The notes under the pieces are model-generated. The model was not told where the DNA came from. It was given only the letters and a program-made list of their open reading frames with translations, and did no database searches. The translations under genes and the position numbers were made by a program. A DNA stretch of 64,000 nt from Progne subis subis (taxonomy: Eukaryota; Chordata; Aves; Passeriformes; Hirundinidae). The DNA lies in NCBI GenBank assembly GCA_022316685.1, contig JAKJHU010000134.1:372001-436000 (forward strand), in the 5' to 3' direction. The first letter of the stretch is position 1. Every line of letters starts with the position of its first letter. Below are positions 1 through 12,835 of the stretch, piece after piece.

Positions 1-3000
1 ACTGAGATTCATGTACTGACTAAAAAGCATTAACAATAGCAATTAACAAAATGGAGACTGTGCTCCTTCCATCTGTATTTTGCAATACAAAGCAAATGAT
101 AGTCACTCAGCAATGCATTAATTTGCTAACATTCTTCAGTTAAAATATAGAAGTTCTATTTATATTAAAGCATTTTTTATCAAAGGAATCCAAATCCCCA
201 AATCCTGTCTGCTACATAATTAGGAATCATTAAGTATATGAGAATTCACTCCCAGCCCTAAGCAAAGTGTTATTTCCCCAGGAGGAGTTCCAGAAAGGAC
301 TCAGGGGAGGCAGTTTGGGTTTCCTGTTATCCCAGATGGGATAAAAGAAGCACTGCTTTGCATCAAGGCCATCAGCAGACTCAGGTGTTCCTCTCGTGTG
401 TCCTGGTGTACAAACACTGCCCAGGCACCACTTTTTATTGTGGGACACAGGGAAAGAAAGTGCTGAGGGGTGGTGCTGGAGAGACAGAGCTGCAGAGAGA
501 AACTTCACCTCCCATCCTCTCTCTAAACACAAGCAGAGGGGTGTGGAAGGAGCTCTTATGTGTCTTTTCTCTGCAGCTCAAATATATTCATCAGCTGGAT
601 GCGTTTTTTACGAGATTCTGAACTCAGAGAATTGGACTGAACAACTATACTTTGCTTATTTTTAAATCATCAGTTCTGAGGAAAGTGTCTCCAATTGTAC
701 AGAACAGAGAAATCTCTAAATCTGCGAGGATCATGACAGCTCTCTCTCCAACACTTTATGTACCTGCCTCATCTCTACCTATGGAGCAGCATCCAGGTGG
801 ACACGAGTACCTTCATCTCCTTCCCAAGTGACCTTGCAGATGCCATTACCCTAAATGAGATCAGCCCCTGCACGCTGGCTTTTGGCAGCTGCAGCCCCAG
901 CAGCAGCCCCTCCCAATGAAAGGAGCCTGGAACAGAACGAGCCTGGCTTTGGGAGTTTTGAAGACGATCACAACGACATATGGTATCTGAATTTGTGAAT
1001 ATGCCAGAGCCAGGCTGGCATAAGGACACATATCAAAAACTGGAAAAAGCCTCTGTGAAGAACGCACAATTTCATGTTCATTTTTATTATACATTGCCAG
1101 TGTTTACACAGAAGCCTCTCATCCACAAAAGTGAAGTTTATTACTATCAATCACAGAAACAGCAAACAAAAATGCTGAGATTTTATGTACAGTGCTTCAG
1201 TCTGAGGGTTTTACCACTTCTGTAGGCAGCAGTAGTTATTTTACTGGCAAATGGTGTCATTGGGAATATGTTGATCATCTGGCAGTGTTGTAACATTCAT
1301 AAAATATCAGCATCCCAGCTGAGAAACAGCCACAACAACCCAGTGGGGCAGATTTTCCTTTGCCCTAATTTAAATATTTATGCTGGGGTACCTGTTGCTC
1401 CCGGGGACAGTGCCTTTTGTGCAGAGCAGGACACTAATCCATTAATGAAATTGTAAGATTGCTGTTAGTGCAAAATCCAGCTATCAGCAAGAACAGGTTT
1501 TATTCTCCCAGTAACTTTCCCTGGTCAATAAGGTGCTGTGGATGCAACTGTGCTTTGTGTACTTTGAAAGAATTTGAGAAAATATTTTAAAAACATTTTT
1601 TTCACTTGCTATCTTACTATACTAAACTGCAAAGGACAGCAGATACCCAAACTTCTCATACAGTGAGGGAAGCAAGAGACACCTTCAGAAAGCAGTGGGA
1701 CCACCTCAGGCCTGAACTGTGCTTTTGAAAAACTCTGGCTCCTTCCCTTGTGTCCAAGAAGAGTCCTTGCTGAAACATTCATGGTACTTGTAGGAGGTTG
1801 GAGCTAATCTAGAACTTTGCTCTTGAACTAACATCATGAACAAGGTCTCACCAAAACCCCAGGAAGTGAATGGATATGACATCTGGCATCACACCAGTCT
1901 GGTTTTAAAGCACCACCTGCAAGTGAAAATGCTAGATTAAAGGCCTTTCTTTTAAAGGAGCAGTAGGCGCAAGTAGCTGATGACAGCTTCTCTCAGGATG
2001 CACTAATCACAGGGCTGCAGGGTAATCTGCATTCTTGTTCCCTTTCTCTGGGACTTACCAAGTATTTAATTATTCTGTGTAAAGTGAAATAGCTTCAACA
2101 GAACGGAGAGCAAGATGAAAATCAATCCTGTAAGTCCTTAATGGTAGGGTAGGTTCAAATGTTGGCAGGCAAAGGAGGAAACTGAAATTAGAGCTGCTAG
2201 GAGTGTAACAGTTATCTGATCACCTCAGTTAAGGGGAGAGCTATGGAGAGCTCTTCCTCTTCTGAAAGCACCTATGGAATCACTTCAAAGAAGAGGACGT
2301 CTCATATTTGGGAATTCAGCTAGTTTTTGCCTTTCCTTTCAACTATGGGAAAATGTGTTGGAAATATCTTTTATGACCGATCAGAGTTTGCAAACACAAA
2401 ATGAGAAGCGCCATACGGTGTCCAGCTAACTCAGATCTGTAACAGATTTCCTTATCTCTCAGGGCAGCTCTGGGACTGCCAAATGTTTGATAAGCACCAG
2501 TACATTTCCAGACTGGGCTGCAGAGCTGTGCATGTCTGTGTCTGGCTCTGCAGGTGATGACCACTCTTCAAGAGGCAATTTTGTGTTTGCCTCAAGCAGG
2601 TAGGGGCTAGTTGGAGATGTCTCTACCAAAACCAGTAGCAGTATATCCGGTGTTTTCTTAACCAGTGGCTATCCCCACAGAGATCTAATGAGCAGGGAGA
2701 GGAGCAGGCATCTTTCAGCTGCCAGCACAATGGCCGGCGAGGCTGGCTCTCCTCCTGGTCCCTCCTCACAGCTCTGAGAGGGGAGCTGGCTCTGCTCTGG
2801 AGGTATCTGCTGCCCAGTTTAGCTGACAGGTGGTTAGCTATTAACATGAATAAAAGTTCTGACCTGTCTGCCACTTCCAATAACTCAAGTGCTATATCCC
2901 CAATCTGTCGTGTCCTTGGCAGCCCTTTTGTTTATTAGGAAATGAATTATTCATTAGGAAAATTTGTTAGAAAAATGTGCCTTAATTTTCATCATTTTCA

Positions 3001-4362
3001 CTGTAATCCGCTCTTATGCCTTCAGTGGCATTTTCCTTTGCTGCAGCCTGGTTGTTTCCAGGGTGGTGGCTTGGCTGACACAGCACTGCATGGCACAGGA
3101 GGGAGGAGGGCACCTTGTCACTGGCTTGTGCAAGTTCAAGATGTGCAGGGACAAAACACATTGTACAACTAAATCCTTCCAGGATGGAGAAGTGGGTGAG
3201 GGGGAAAATGGAGGAGACAAATAAGCATGCATTTGCCACACACTACAGCCAAATTAACCCTGCCTGTTTAAATCTGAAGGAAAATTAACACCTTTGGGAG
3301 TTTAGGGAGGCACAGTGACTCACACACACATTTCTGAGGCTGCTTACTCACTGCTCCATACTCAAAATGGCCTTCTTTTTTCTTCCTATCTCCACTGCTA
3401 AAATTGATTTGTCCCAAACAAGGAATAATGACTTCCTTGTTTCCCATAACCAAAACCCCCCTGTGTTTATACTCTATTTGCAGCATAAAATTTAGTCTTA
3501 GAATTTTTAAAAGGTTCACTAAAAGTACTTGTTCTTGCAACAGCAGCAGCCCTTGAACAGAGGCTAATCCTCCATCCTTTCTGGAACCAGTTAAAGGGCT
3601 TAATGAAATGAGCACAGGTCCCATGAGTTAGCATTGGGGTAGCCATGCTGTCCTCATGTTAGGTTGGAAATTTCTTATGTAAATTGGACTGCAGTGCTCA
3701 CAACACCTGTTACTATGGCAGCATTTATCCAGCTTAATAAAACAGCAAAGTCACTAATAAGATATCATCTTATAATGTCGAAAAAGGAAATTACCAGTAT
3801 AAAATTTCATCAAATGGACATGATGGAAATTAGGAAGCAACTTTTACACGCTGGAGGTGGGCAGGCAAAGAAGGATATGTATGCAAGGCTGATCCTGCCG
3901 TGTGTGAGACCAGATGAGACAGAACAGCTTGGCCATCAAAGTTATTCCAACCTAAGTTTCCTTCCCAGGCAGACATCTATCTTCTATGTAGTTCAGATCA
4001 CATTATTTTAACCTCAGAATTCACCCTTTGGATTGATAAGGCTGCCTACCCGAGGGGCTTGGAAGGGGAGTAATTTGTTGTAACCATCTTCCAGACAGTT
4101 TTTGAAATAGTCTTTTATACAGGTGAACTCTGTGTGCTGTACATTTTTCACTCCTGGGCTGTCCATTTGTTCGCTCCCCTTTTCCAAGCCTGTGCAGCTT
4201 TGCAAAGGAAGTGTCAGAGACTAATGGCACAAATCCTTGCTAATTACTGCTAAAACTCACACGTCTAAAGTCACTTAAAACACAGAAAACTTGTGGGACA
4301 CGAGACAAATTAAGAGGTAAACATGCCAGGTCTTAATTGAGGGGTATTTTTTCTTTCTGCAG
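1..4362. other. Unique non-coding sequence, no gene recognised
   Basis: I see no recognisable coding exon, transposon or RNA gene here. Open frames reach about 115-118 codons (for example 3268-3624 on minus and 3664-4011 on plus), have no family resemblance I know and lie in ordinary intergenic composition. A 22-base string beginning at 3252 recurs with one mismatch at 4769. Base composition is moderately AT-rich with isolated GC-richer patches near 2,680-2,830 and 3,040-3,120. Confidence 0.6.
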
Positions 4363-4563
4363 GCTTTGCTTTGCTTTAACTGAATTCTGCAGGACAGAAT
4401 TTCCAGTGGCTGTGCAAACTGTCACACTGAGAAAGATCAGCTGTTGCACTCCAGTCTTCAGCTCCACAAAATAGCAGCCCATTTTTCATGATTGCAGCTT
4501 TGTGTTAGCTGCACCAGGGAGATGTTCTTCTGGCACATTATTCAGGAAGATGTTACTGGACAG
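4363..4563 (+). other. Exon-like interval (splice acceptor and donor motifs only)
   Basis: A pyrimidine run ending in CAG stands at 4345-4362, and the interval ends in CAG followed by GTAAGAA, a near-consensus donor. No frame resembles a known protein, so if this is real it would be a non-coding exon. Such motif pairs occur by chance in long intergenic sequence, so this is recorded as weak. Confidence 0.12.
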
Positions 4564-7149
4564 GTAAGAATGCTGAGGTTAAATTCAGAGTTAAAGGAGG
4601 AGAGAGAAAGGCAGAAACTTTTCCATATGAGTTGTAAAAAGAACCCAAAAACTCATTTGACATTAGATGAATGGAAAAAGAAGAAAGTTAAAAGTATGTA
4701 GGATAGAAATGTAGTTCTCAAGTATTGTTCCTGCTCAGCCTAAGCACTGTAAATGCATGTCAATTGTCAATTAACCTTGCCTGTTTAAATACAGAGATGG
4801 GCAGATGACTCTTCTTTAATTTCTGCTTTTTTTCCTAGTTCAATTTCAGAAGCTGATTTTCAATGTAAGAACATAATGAGAACTACATCGGGACAAAGCA
4901 AAGGTCTTCCTAACCCAGCGCCCCTTCCCTGTAAGCAGCTGACACAGAGCAGGCTCACAGCAGTGCTTTCCCTGGTACTTTTCAGCCTCAAATGATTTTA
5001 GCTCAGCAGTGCCCCATGACAGGGGTCTCCTGCATTCTGTAAACTGGTGTCATTTTCTCTCCTACACCCTTTGCCTTTAACATCTATTCAGATGTTCAGC
5101 TTTCCTCTGGATGCTGTAATTTCCCACCCAGTGCAGTGATTGGGACAATTGTCTGGCAAGGATAAAGCAAGAGCATGGCCTCAAACCTCACCTGTTTTGT
5201 GGGAGCAGAGAATCTGAGGGGAATCCCTGCAGCTATTCCTGCATGGGGGAGCCAGCTGCACCTTGTCCCCAAGTCAGCCTTGGCTACATTTGAAGAAAAT
5301 AGCCTTTAACAGAGAGACTAAGGAAGACAACAGTGGAAAGGTGACTATTTTCTATGAGGCTGCAGATCGGGTCACAGGTAAAGAATAAACAAAGGATTAT
5401 TAATCATCAAAAACACGCTTCAAAAGTTACCAGATGGCACCAGCTGTAACTTAACTTTTCAGCGGTCCTGCCAAGAGCTGAAGTGGATGCAACACAGTAC
5501 AATATCATTTGTAGAAAAACAAAACCCAGAGAATTCCTGCCATAATTGTTCCATGATTCAGCAATTCACCCCGCTAACTGCTCCCAATCACACATAAACT
5601 CCCGTAAATTTGAGGAGAGATTCACACACATGCCATATGTTAGGATGGATGCAAAACCCCAAGGATATCATTGGGAAGCTCACAACGCCTATGCAGAGCT
5701 CAAGGAGGAAAAGAGTGAATACAGATTTGCAATATGTGTTTTTAAGAGGTAGGGCATGGGGAGTAGGTTTTTTAAGCTCCTGATTAACTTGCAGCAAGCA
5801 AACGTACAGCTCTCCCTCCCCAGGACTGCCATAAAGTCAGCGGAGCAGCTGCCTAATCCGTGGGCAGAGACAAACCAGGAAAGCTTCAAAATGAGACAGG
5901 TTCATGCTCCAGATTTGTGTGGGCAGGTCCCTGAGGGGTCGCTCAGGGGACAGCTCCTTCCCCAGCGCAGCGCTCTGCAGCCGCCCCTGCTGCAGCTCGC
6001 AGAACCCGAGGCCAAACCCAAACCCAAACCTGAGCTACGCTTTGTGAAATGAGGACTCACCACTTTGGGCTCCTTTGAGTCGCTGTTTACCTACAGTGGC
6101 ATCCCAGATCAGAATCTGGCCCCTCACTGTTTAGTACCTGCTTGGATTTAGACAGTAAATGAGCTTTAGCTGAAGACAAGAGCTATTAATTCCCACCTTT
6201 GTTAACACAGAAAGGCTGATAAATGCCTTCGTGCATTTATGTACAAGATAATGCAGCTAAAAAGTATTCAGTGTGTTCATAAAACTGCAGAGAGGGATAG
6301 CAGATGATTTTCAATCCCTTCTTAATAATTATAATTAAGCACACAACTATATTATGATATACAATGTATTATTTCCCCGTTTTTCTCTTTCCTCAGTTTT
6401 TTACAAAAGCTTAAGGGGATAATTGTTCTTTGGGTGCATGTATTAAATGTTACTAGTGGTTTGGTTTTGAAACTGTTCATTCCCTGCAGTCTTCAACATT
6501 AGATTTTAAAAAAAAACAATATAAAATAATTATAAATTCCCCACGTAATTAAGTCCATTATAGCACTATTCTCAGCTGATTTAGTCCTCTGTTAGCCATC
6601 TTGCTTTTCATGTTTCAGGTTCTGAATTCTGTTTAAATTCTCTTATTCGGGAAGGGGCAGCTTTTTCTCTTTCTCAGAGTATTGCATGGAATAAAAGATG
6701 AAGAAAGAACATTCATTGATAACTACTGGTTTCAGAGGAAACATTTTAACTGCAAACCTCTGATGGTAATTCACACCTTCATATGGTAAGTGCAATTCTG
6801 CTAAAAAATGTGGGGTTTTTCATTTGCTTGTTTGTTTTAATTTTCCTTTTCTCATCCCTTTACAAGTAGTTGTGAGACCTCCAGAGGATGATGACCAACA
6901 ACTTGAAAACCACTGCTGATCCAAACTCCTGTATTTTAGACTGTTCACTACTTTCCCTTTTCTTCCAAGACCCAAGCTCTGGTTGCATCTCTACTTTCAC
7001 TGACAAGAAGTATTCCTTATTGTGTTTGGATATTTACATTTTTAAAGCTCTTTTGGAAATGCAACAACCCCCTTTTATTAATATCTAAATTCAGCCACCA
7101 AATAGATACTAGGAAGAACGTTCTGACTTAAAAATTGCTAACCCTGCAG
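4564..7149. other. Non-coding sequence with a small CpG patch
   Basis: No gene recognised. About 5,930-6,010 contains roughly six CpG dinucleotides in 80 bases and ends in a short AAACCC triplet array (6,012-6,030). This is too small to call a CpG island. From about 6,280 to 6,600 the sequence is AT-rich with several TAAT motifs. Confidence 0.5.
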
Positions 7150-7397
7150 CTCTCCCAGCAGGAATTCCAGCAAAGACACCCACAGTGGAGCCCAGGAAAG
7201 GAGAGGTGCTCTGCAATGAGGACACACTCAGATTGCCAGGTAAGACATGGCACTCGCAGCTATTTAGGAGCAATTAACCTTTTTTTGAGGATACTGCAGC
7301 TGCTCCGACCTGTTCTTCTGTTTGCACACAGCTCCAGGGGCAGAGGGGTCACTGACCTGTCTGCAGAAGCATGTGGGGTCCAGCAAAACCTCACCAG
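7150..7397 (+). other. Possible two-exon non-coding transcript fragment
   Basis: Positions 7150-7239 follow a CTGCAG acceptor-like motif and end with CAG|GTAAGA, a strong donor match. A 92-base GT-AG interval (7240-7331) then ends in a pyrimidine-rich CACACAG, and 7332-7397 ends with CAG|GTATTC. Joining the two parts does not keep the frame that is open through 7150-7239. No protein family is recognisable. This is motif evidence only. Confidence 0.12.
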
Positions 7398-7589
7398 GTA
7401 TTCTGCACTACCCTTCCTCTATATCTTCCCTTGTGAGGAGTGGAAATGTGTAAAGACATAAGGCAGGGTCTGCAAACATCACGAGTGCCAGAAAGAAGAG
7501 TCAGCCAGCCAGGGCCAGATCTCTGTTTCATTCAAACAAAGCAGCTGATCCCTCAGGCTATTCTGACCTGATGTTATTTAGAATCTGCC

Positions 7590-7609
7590 AAAAAAAAAAA
7601 AAAAAAAAA
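7590..7609. repeat. Poly(A) run, 20 bases
   Basis: An uninterrupted run of about 20 A. No retroposed gene or SINE body is recognisable immediately upstream, so I treat it as a simple repeat. Confidence 0.9.
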
Positions 7610-10600
7610 GGGAAACATCCCAAATTGAAAATAAAAGATTAGAAAAAATCAGGCTCCGTTGCTCAGATTTTTACCAAAAACTACCTTTCAAGTCATGCTC
7701 CAGACCTAATGTAGCTGCCACTTGTCAATCTGCTGCTTTTGGGGTTTGAATTCCCTGGCTACAGAAAGTCAGGTGAGCTGGGAAACATCTGCAGCATGGA
7801 GAAATAAAACAAGGTCTGGGCTTTCATTGAGAGAGCTGCAGTTGGGCAAGCTGCTCGCCAAAGACATGATTTAATTCTGACATTGTCATCCTTCCAGAGA
7901 GAAAGAGAAGCTAAAGGGCATAATATGGAGCCAGAGATTACCACTAAACTGACATTTTCTTGAATTAAGATGGATTAAATTTTTAAGTGGAAGAACTATT
8001 ATTGCAGTAGGACTGATAGAAAATAGTAACTCTCAAATTAGAGTGAGATTCAAGAATGATGGGACTGCTTGAACCAAATTTCAAGTGCAGGATTGAAACC
8101 ATATTTGTGGAAATTTAGGCCATTTATAAAAACATCAGTTGATATTCTTATCTAAGTGATATATCACTTGTTCTCTCTAGCAACCAGTACCTTGTCACCC
8201 TCTCCACTTTCAATCACAGGTAGAGTACTTGTCAGGAATCAAAATATTATCTGCACCTCTGAAAATGAAAGAAAACAAGGGAATATTTATACTTCAAAAG
8301 ACCCTAGAAGACAAGCTAAAAAATGGCATTTATGGGCATCATTAAGCACAAACATTTTGCCATCAATACTGAACAGGCCATCACTGACATGACAAAATCA
8401 GTCTGTCATTCTACCTGTTAAAAACACAGTCATAATGCTCAGGGCACGAGAGAATTCTCTTGATCTGCACTTTCAGAAGGTGTCTGGATGCAAGTTCCAT
8501 GATCAGTGCAGTTTCTGCTGTTCCAGGCAGGGTTCTGGTAAGCACGAATGAGTATTAGGTTGGACACTGGATGCAGTATTGTGCATCCTTCAAAATGAGA
8601 GCTCCTCTGGACAGCATGGGTCCATTCCACTGGCTTCCTTTCAAGAGGAGGGCTGACTGGAGGCTGGATTCTCAGGGTCAGATTTAAAGTTGGGTGTGGG
8701 CAGAATTAATGCATCTAAATGTAAAATTCTAAAGCAGGATTTTTTCATTCAGCTGCTGCCTAACCCTGGAAATGCTGAATTTCTCCAGGCAAATCTCCTT
8801 CTAAATTTTCGTTTATTTCATTGAATTCCCAGAACTGCTGTGATTTGATTTCTGCCCCTAGATTTCACATCAAAATACAAGCCCAGTATTTTTGATTTGG
8901 AAGAGTCTCACAGAGGACTGAAAATTCAGAGGCACCTCTAGAACCACCCAAGGAAGCCAACAGTCACGATTTCCTTCTAAAATGTGCTGATACACATTGC
9001 ATGTCCATGTCTATATGGATGAGGCCACCACCAGCCTGGAGTTCCTTGGAGCAAAACAAAATGCTAAAGAAAATGGTTCAGGAAACTGAGGTGACATTCT
9101 AAAAGAAAATAACAGATAATCAGAAAGAAATCCCAAACCCTTTTAGATTTTTACAGTTAATTGTTGCCACATTTCTGTTCAACATAATTGAAACTGAAGT
9201 CTTTGCCTTAATGGATTGTAGTATTCCAACAGCCTGAAATAAAAGTCTCATTTTTTTTTTTCTTTTGTTAACAATATAATTTATGTTCAGAAGCCATTCA
9301 AAATAAAACCAGGTTTTCAATATTGAGTAAAAGTGTGGGGCGGGGGGAGAGTGGTTTGCACCATTGTCATTCTCTGACCCTTAAAGAACTGCAGAATTGT
9401 TACAGTGGTGAGAAGTGCCTTTAATTTCAGTGGGTGGGAAGAGTTTACTACAGCAAATATGATTGGAGTGTCTCCGTCACTTTGAATGCTCTGAATGCTG
9501 TTTAGCTCCCAAGATTGACTGCAGCTGCTGTGGATTGCTCCTGCTTCACATTAATACCTCCTTCCTCTGCTCCTTCCCTGAATTCTCCACATACCTATCC
9601 ATCTTTCACTTGCAGGGAAGCCTTATACTAATTGCACTTCTCAGAGCATTAAGAAGATCAAGATGGATTTATCGAGTGGGCAGGCTCAAGGAAAAAATGT
9701 TGGGAATGACTTGCAGTTGTTGATTTTTTTTCCAATTATTAAGAGCATGTGATCAATTTGTTTCTGTGAATGTGCAGGTTAGATTCTCCAGAAGATTTTG
9801 TAGGACGTCTTAATGTCATTGCCACCCTTTCAAAAATGTAAACAAAAAGTAAACAAAAATGTCTTTAATAATGTAAATTAAAAAAAAAAGTCACAACATA
9901 AACAAATGCGATAACAAAAAAAACCTTGATGTAACACATCTGACTGCCTCCAGCAAAGCACAAATGCAGGTAAAAGGGAATTTTCCCTTCTTAATTATAC
10001 AGATAAAGAATTTTATTTTTTTCTTATGTCCTCTGAATCGAGAAGCATCATTGATTTATCTACCACTAAGCCACTGTTCATAATACTTGGACCGCAGTAT
10101 CGCAAGTTTCCTAAAAAATCCTGATAAGGATGCAATTTTCCAGAAATTAAGTTATTATCCTCTTAGAAAACAAACAAATTTTGTGATACTGATCTTTAAA
10201 ACTTAGCATGGCATATCTATGAGAATTAGGCAACTGTTCTACCCCTTGCAGTAGAATTAACCTTGGAAGTAGAAAAATCCACTGTGACTATTTCACCTTT
10301 CCTTTTTTCTCTCCAAAGCAGCCAAGATTGGCACAGTTTGTGCTGTAAGGTGAGCACTTGAGCCATGGGGCTGAGGTGGCCAGAAAAGAGGAATCTGTCA
10401 AATGCAGGAGTAAAATGGGATGTGAAAAAAAATTATAGTTCCAAATCAAGCTGAAATCACAGAGGTAATTAAATACCTGTATGTATACAAATAGTAACAT
10501 CTGGGTATCTAAATAGCATCCATACATGTGGGTATTAGTCAGTTCACCTGAGCTTTTATATGCAAAGGGAAATGGAAAACAAAATGCTTTTGCAAGTACT

Positions 10601-11794
10601 GATGGTATTTGAAAACCTCATCTCAATACATCAGGAATATAAAGTTAATTCAGAGGTATTTAAAATTTGTATCTACTCAAATCACTTTATATCGGTGCAT
10701 CTTATTTGTTGTTTTATTGCCTAAAGTTTAATGTGTCACTTGTGTACTATTTACAGTCATCAGAAACTTGTCATGTTTAGAAATATTAAAGTGTCCCAGA
10801 GCATATCTCTAATTGAATATTCTTTCTGATACTCATGAATGATTAATGACAGGCCCCCAGCCATTTACTGCTAAATTGTAGATCCCTGAAAGAAAGAGGT
10901 TATGCTTTCCTGATTTACAAGATCAGGTTCTATGAGGCAATCAAAATTTGACCAAAGAAATGGCCATTCTCTGGAGACAGTCCTGCTTTATACCTGATCT
11001 GTGGCCTGACTGGGCAGAAAAATAATTCAAAAATTTCCAAAACCAAAAAATCCATGATGCCCCCACCACACAAAGGCAAAAGCTAAGCTGAATGCTGTTA
11101 ACAGGTGTGTTTTACACTGCCAATACAATATAGCTTTGATATACCAAAGTGAGCAAAAGTGCTGAAAAATTTGAGGAAAGCTTCAGTAGAAGTGCATCAG
11201 CTGGGCACCGAGGAAAGATAACCCAGACTGCAATATTACGTATCCTGTGCAGAATTTGACACCTCACTTCATCTGCTCCTCGTCCTCCCTTTGGGAGGGA
11301 CAGCTGATATGGCCTGAAGGTTTCCTCATCGCTTGTGCTGTGCTCCTTTCCTGAGCTCTGCTGACAAAACAAGGCAGTTCCTCAGTGAGATTCCCAGTGT
11401 GATACAGAAATGACTCCATTAAATGTCATAGATAAAATGCTCTCTCGCCAGTTTTCTACACAGCACTAACATGGGAACACTGTGCTTGGCACAGATCTTC
11501 CTGGACATTGATATCTATCTCTTCTTCCTTGCGCTTTTATATCCTCACTTGTAAGCTGCTGGGCAGGATAGTGAAAGACTGCAGAGTACTCTGGACTCAA
11601 ATTTCCAATTTAGTGCGTTCTTCAAAGGAAGAGCTGTTTATATTCCTGCTCCTGTACTCAGGTAAGATATTTGTACCCTTTCTGTCATCCTTTTCTGCAA
11701 AATGTATCAAAGCAAAGCTGTCCTATAGAAGGAATGAATAAAAAAGGGCTCATAGGATGGGAATGCTGAGATGTGCACACAGAATAATTCAGTT
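7610..11794. other. Non-coding sequence, nothing recognised
   Basis: AT-rich intergenic-type sequence with no transposon I can name and no convincing exon. It contains a perfect 16-bp palindrome at 8154-8169 and short A/T runs near 9,250 and 9,880. Open frames are under 90 codons. Confidence 0.55.
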
Positions 11795-12098
11795 TCACAG
11801 AATGAACGAATGGCTGGTGTTGGGAAGGACCTTAAATCCCATCCAGCCCCACCATGTGCCATGTGCAGGGACACCTTCCACTGTCCCAGGCTGCTCCAAG
11901 CCCCAGTGTCCAACCTGGCCTTGGGCACTGCCAGGGATCCAGGGGCAGCCACAGCTGCTCTGGGCACCCTGTGCCAGGGCCTCAACACCCTGCCAGGGAA
12001 CAATTCCTGCCCAAGATCCCATGCACTCTGCCCTCTGGCACTGGCAGCCATTCCCTGTGCTGCTGTCCCTCCAGCCCTTGGCAATTGTCTCTTTAATT
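11795..12098 (-). mobile_element. CR1 LINE, 5'-truncated 3' end
   Basis: Read on minus, this is the 3' terminal part of an avian CR1 non-LTR retrotransposon. The left edge (CACAGAATG...) is the reverse complement of the CR1 ATTCTGTG tail. It is followed inward by the typical GGGAAGGACCTTAAA block, the 'tggacactggggcttggagc' region and the 'ggcagtgccc' region, all seen as reverse complement. Only about 300 bp remain, with no reverse transcriptase, so the copy is dead on arrival. It closely matches the plus-strand copy at 17.5 kb, so both belong to the same or a closely related subfamily. Open frames of 75-146 codons across it are GC-driven shadows. Confidence 0.93.
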
Positions 12099-12654
12099 TC
12101 ACTTTATAGCATCATGGGAACCTTTCAAACTGAGTGTCCAAACAGCAAGAACTCTTCAAAAATAACAGATTTACAAATAGTTTGCCACCGAGCCTAATTC
12201 CTCTCATGTCTTTAAAGTTATCTTCAAGTACCCTAAAATGTTCGTGGTTATTTTTCTTGAGCTTGCAATAAATGGGAGAAAAAGGACACTTAGAAACTGA
12301 CTTCCTAGGAACACTTTCCCTCTATAAGTGCACGCCAAGGGTACCATATAAATGTATAAATTTATGCTCTTTCTATTAAGAAATTTTCTCAGCTTGTGAA
12401 AAGGAGTTACTTTTTATGAACATTATTAAATGTGTGAAAAAATAAATTGAGACTTCTCTATTTGCTGAAGCCAAAGGTACCACCACTGTTAAGAGCCTTT
12501 AAGGAGTTTATGCCTGGAGGGCAAACATCCTCCACACAGGATAATTTTAGGGATCAATATGCATTTGACTGCAATCTATTTACAAAACAAATACTTCTGA
12601 ACTCAAGATTTTCATCTTGAGGATGATCTGGAAAACCCACAAAACGTGGTGGAT
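12099..12654. other. AT-rich spacer, nothing recognised
   Basis: About 550 bases of AT-rich sequence between the CR1 and the G/T-rich repeat. It contains a small hairpin at 12602-12621 (8-bp arms, 4-base loop). No exon or repeat family recognised. Confidence 0.5.
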
Positions 12655-12835
12655 TTTTTTCTGGTTTGAGTTTGGGTTGGTTTTCTTGTTTTGTTTTGGC
12701 TTAGGGTTTGGTTGGTTGGTTGGGGTTTTGTGTGTGTGCGGGGCGGGGAGAGGTGTTTTTTAAATTATTGTTTGTTTGGTGTTTGGGGGGAGGGGGTGTC
12801 GTTTGTTTGTTTGTTTCATTTTTGTTGTTGTTAAA
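12655..12835. repeat. G/T-rich simple-repeat region
   Basis: Strongly strand-asymmetric G/T tract made of TTGG, TTTG, TG and G-run units. It includes GGTTGGTTGGTTGGGG near 12711-12726 and (GTTT)n near 12801-12816. The opposite strand reads as A/C-rich. The GG runs could form a two-tier G-quadruplex. Open frames through it encode low-complexity peptide and are not genes. Confidence 0.85.

Noticed and set aside
11707..12197. Overlapping frames of 112-146 codons on both strands
   Set aside because: All cover the minus-oriented CR1 fragment. No reverse-transcriptase motif is present and the frames overlap on opposite strands.
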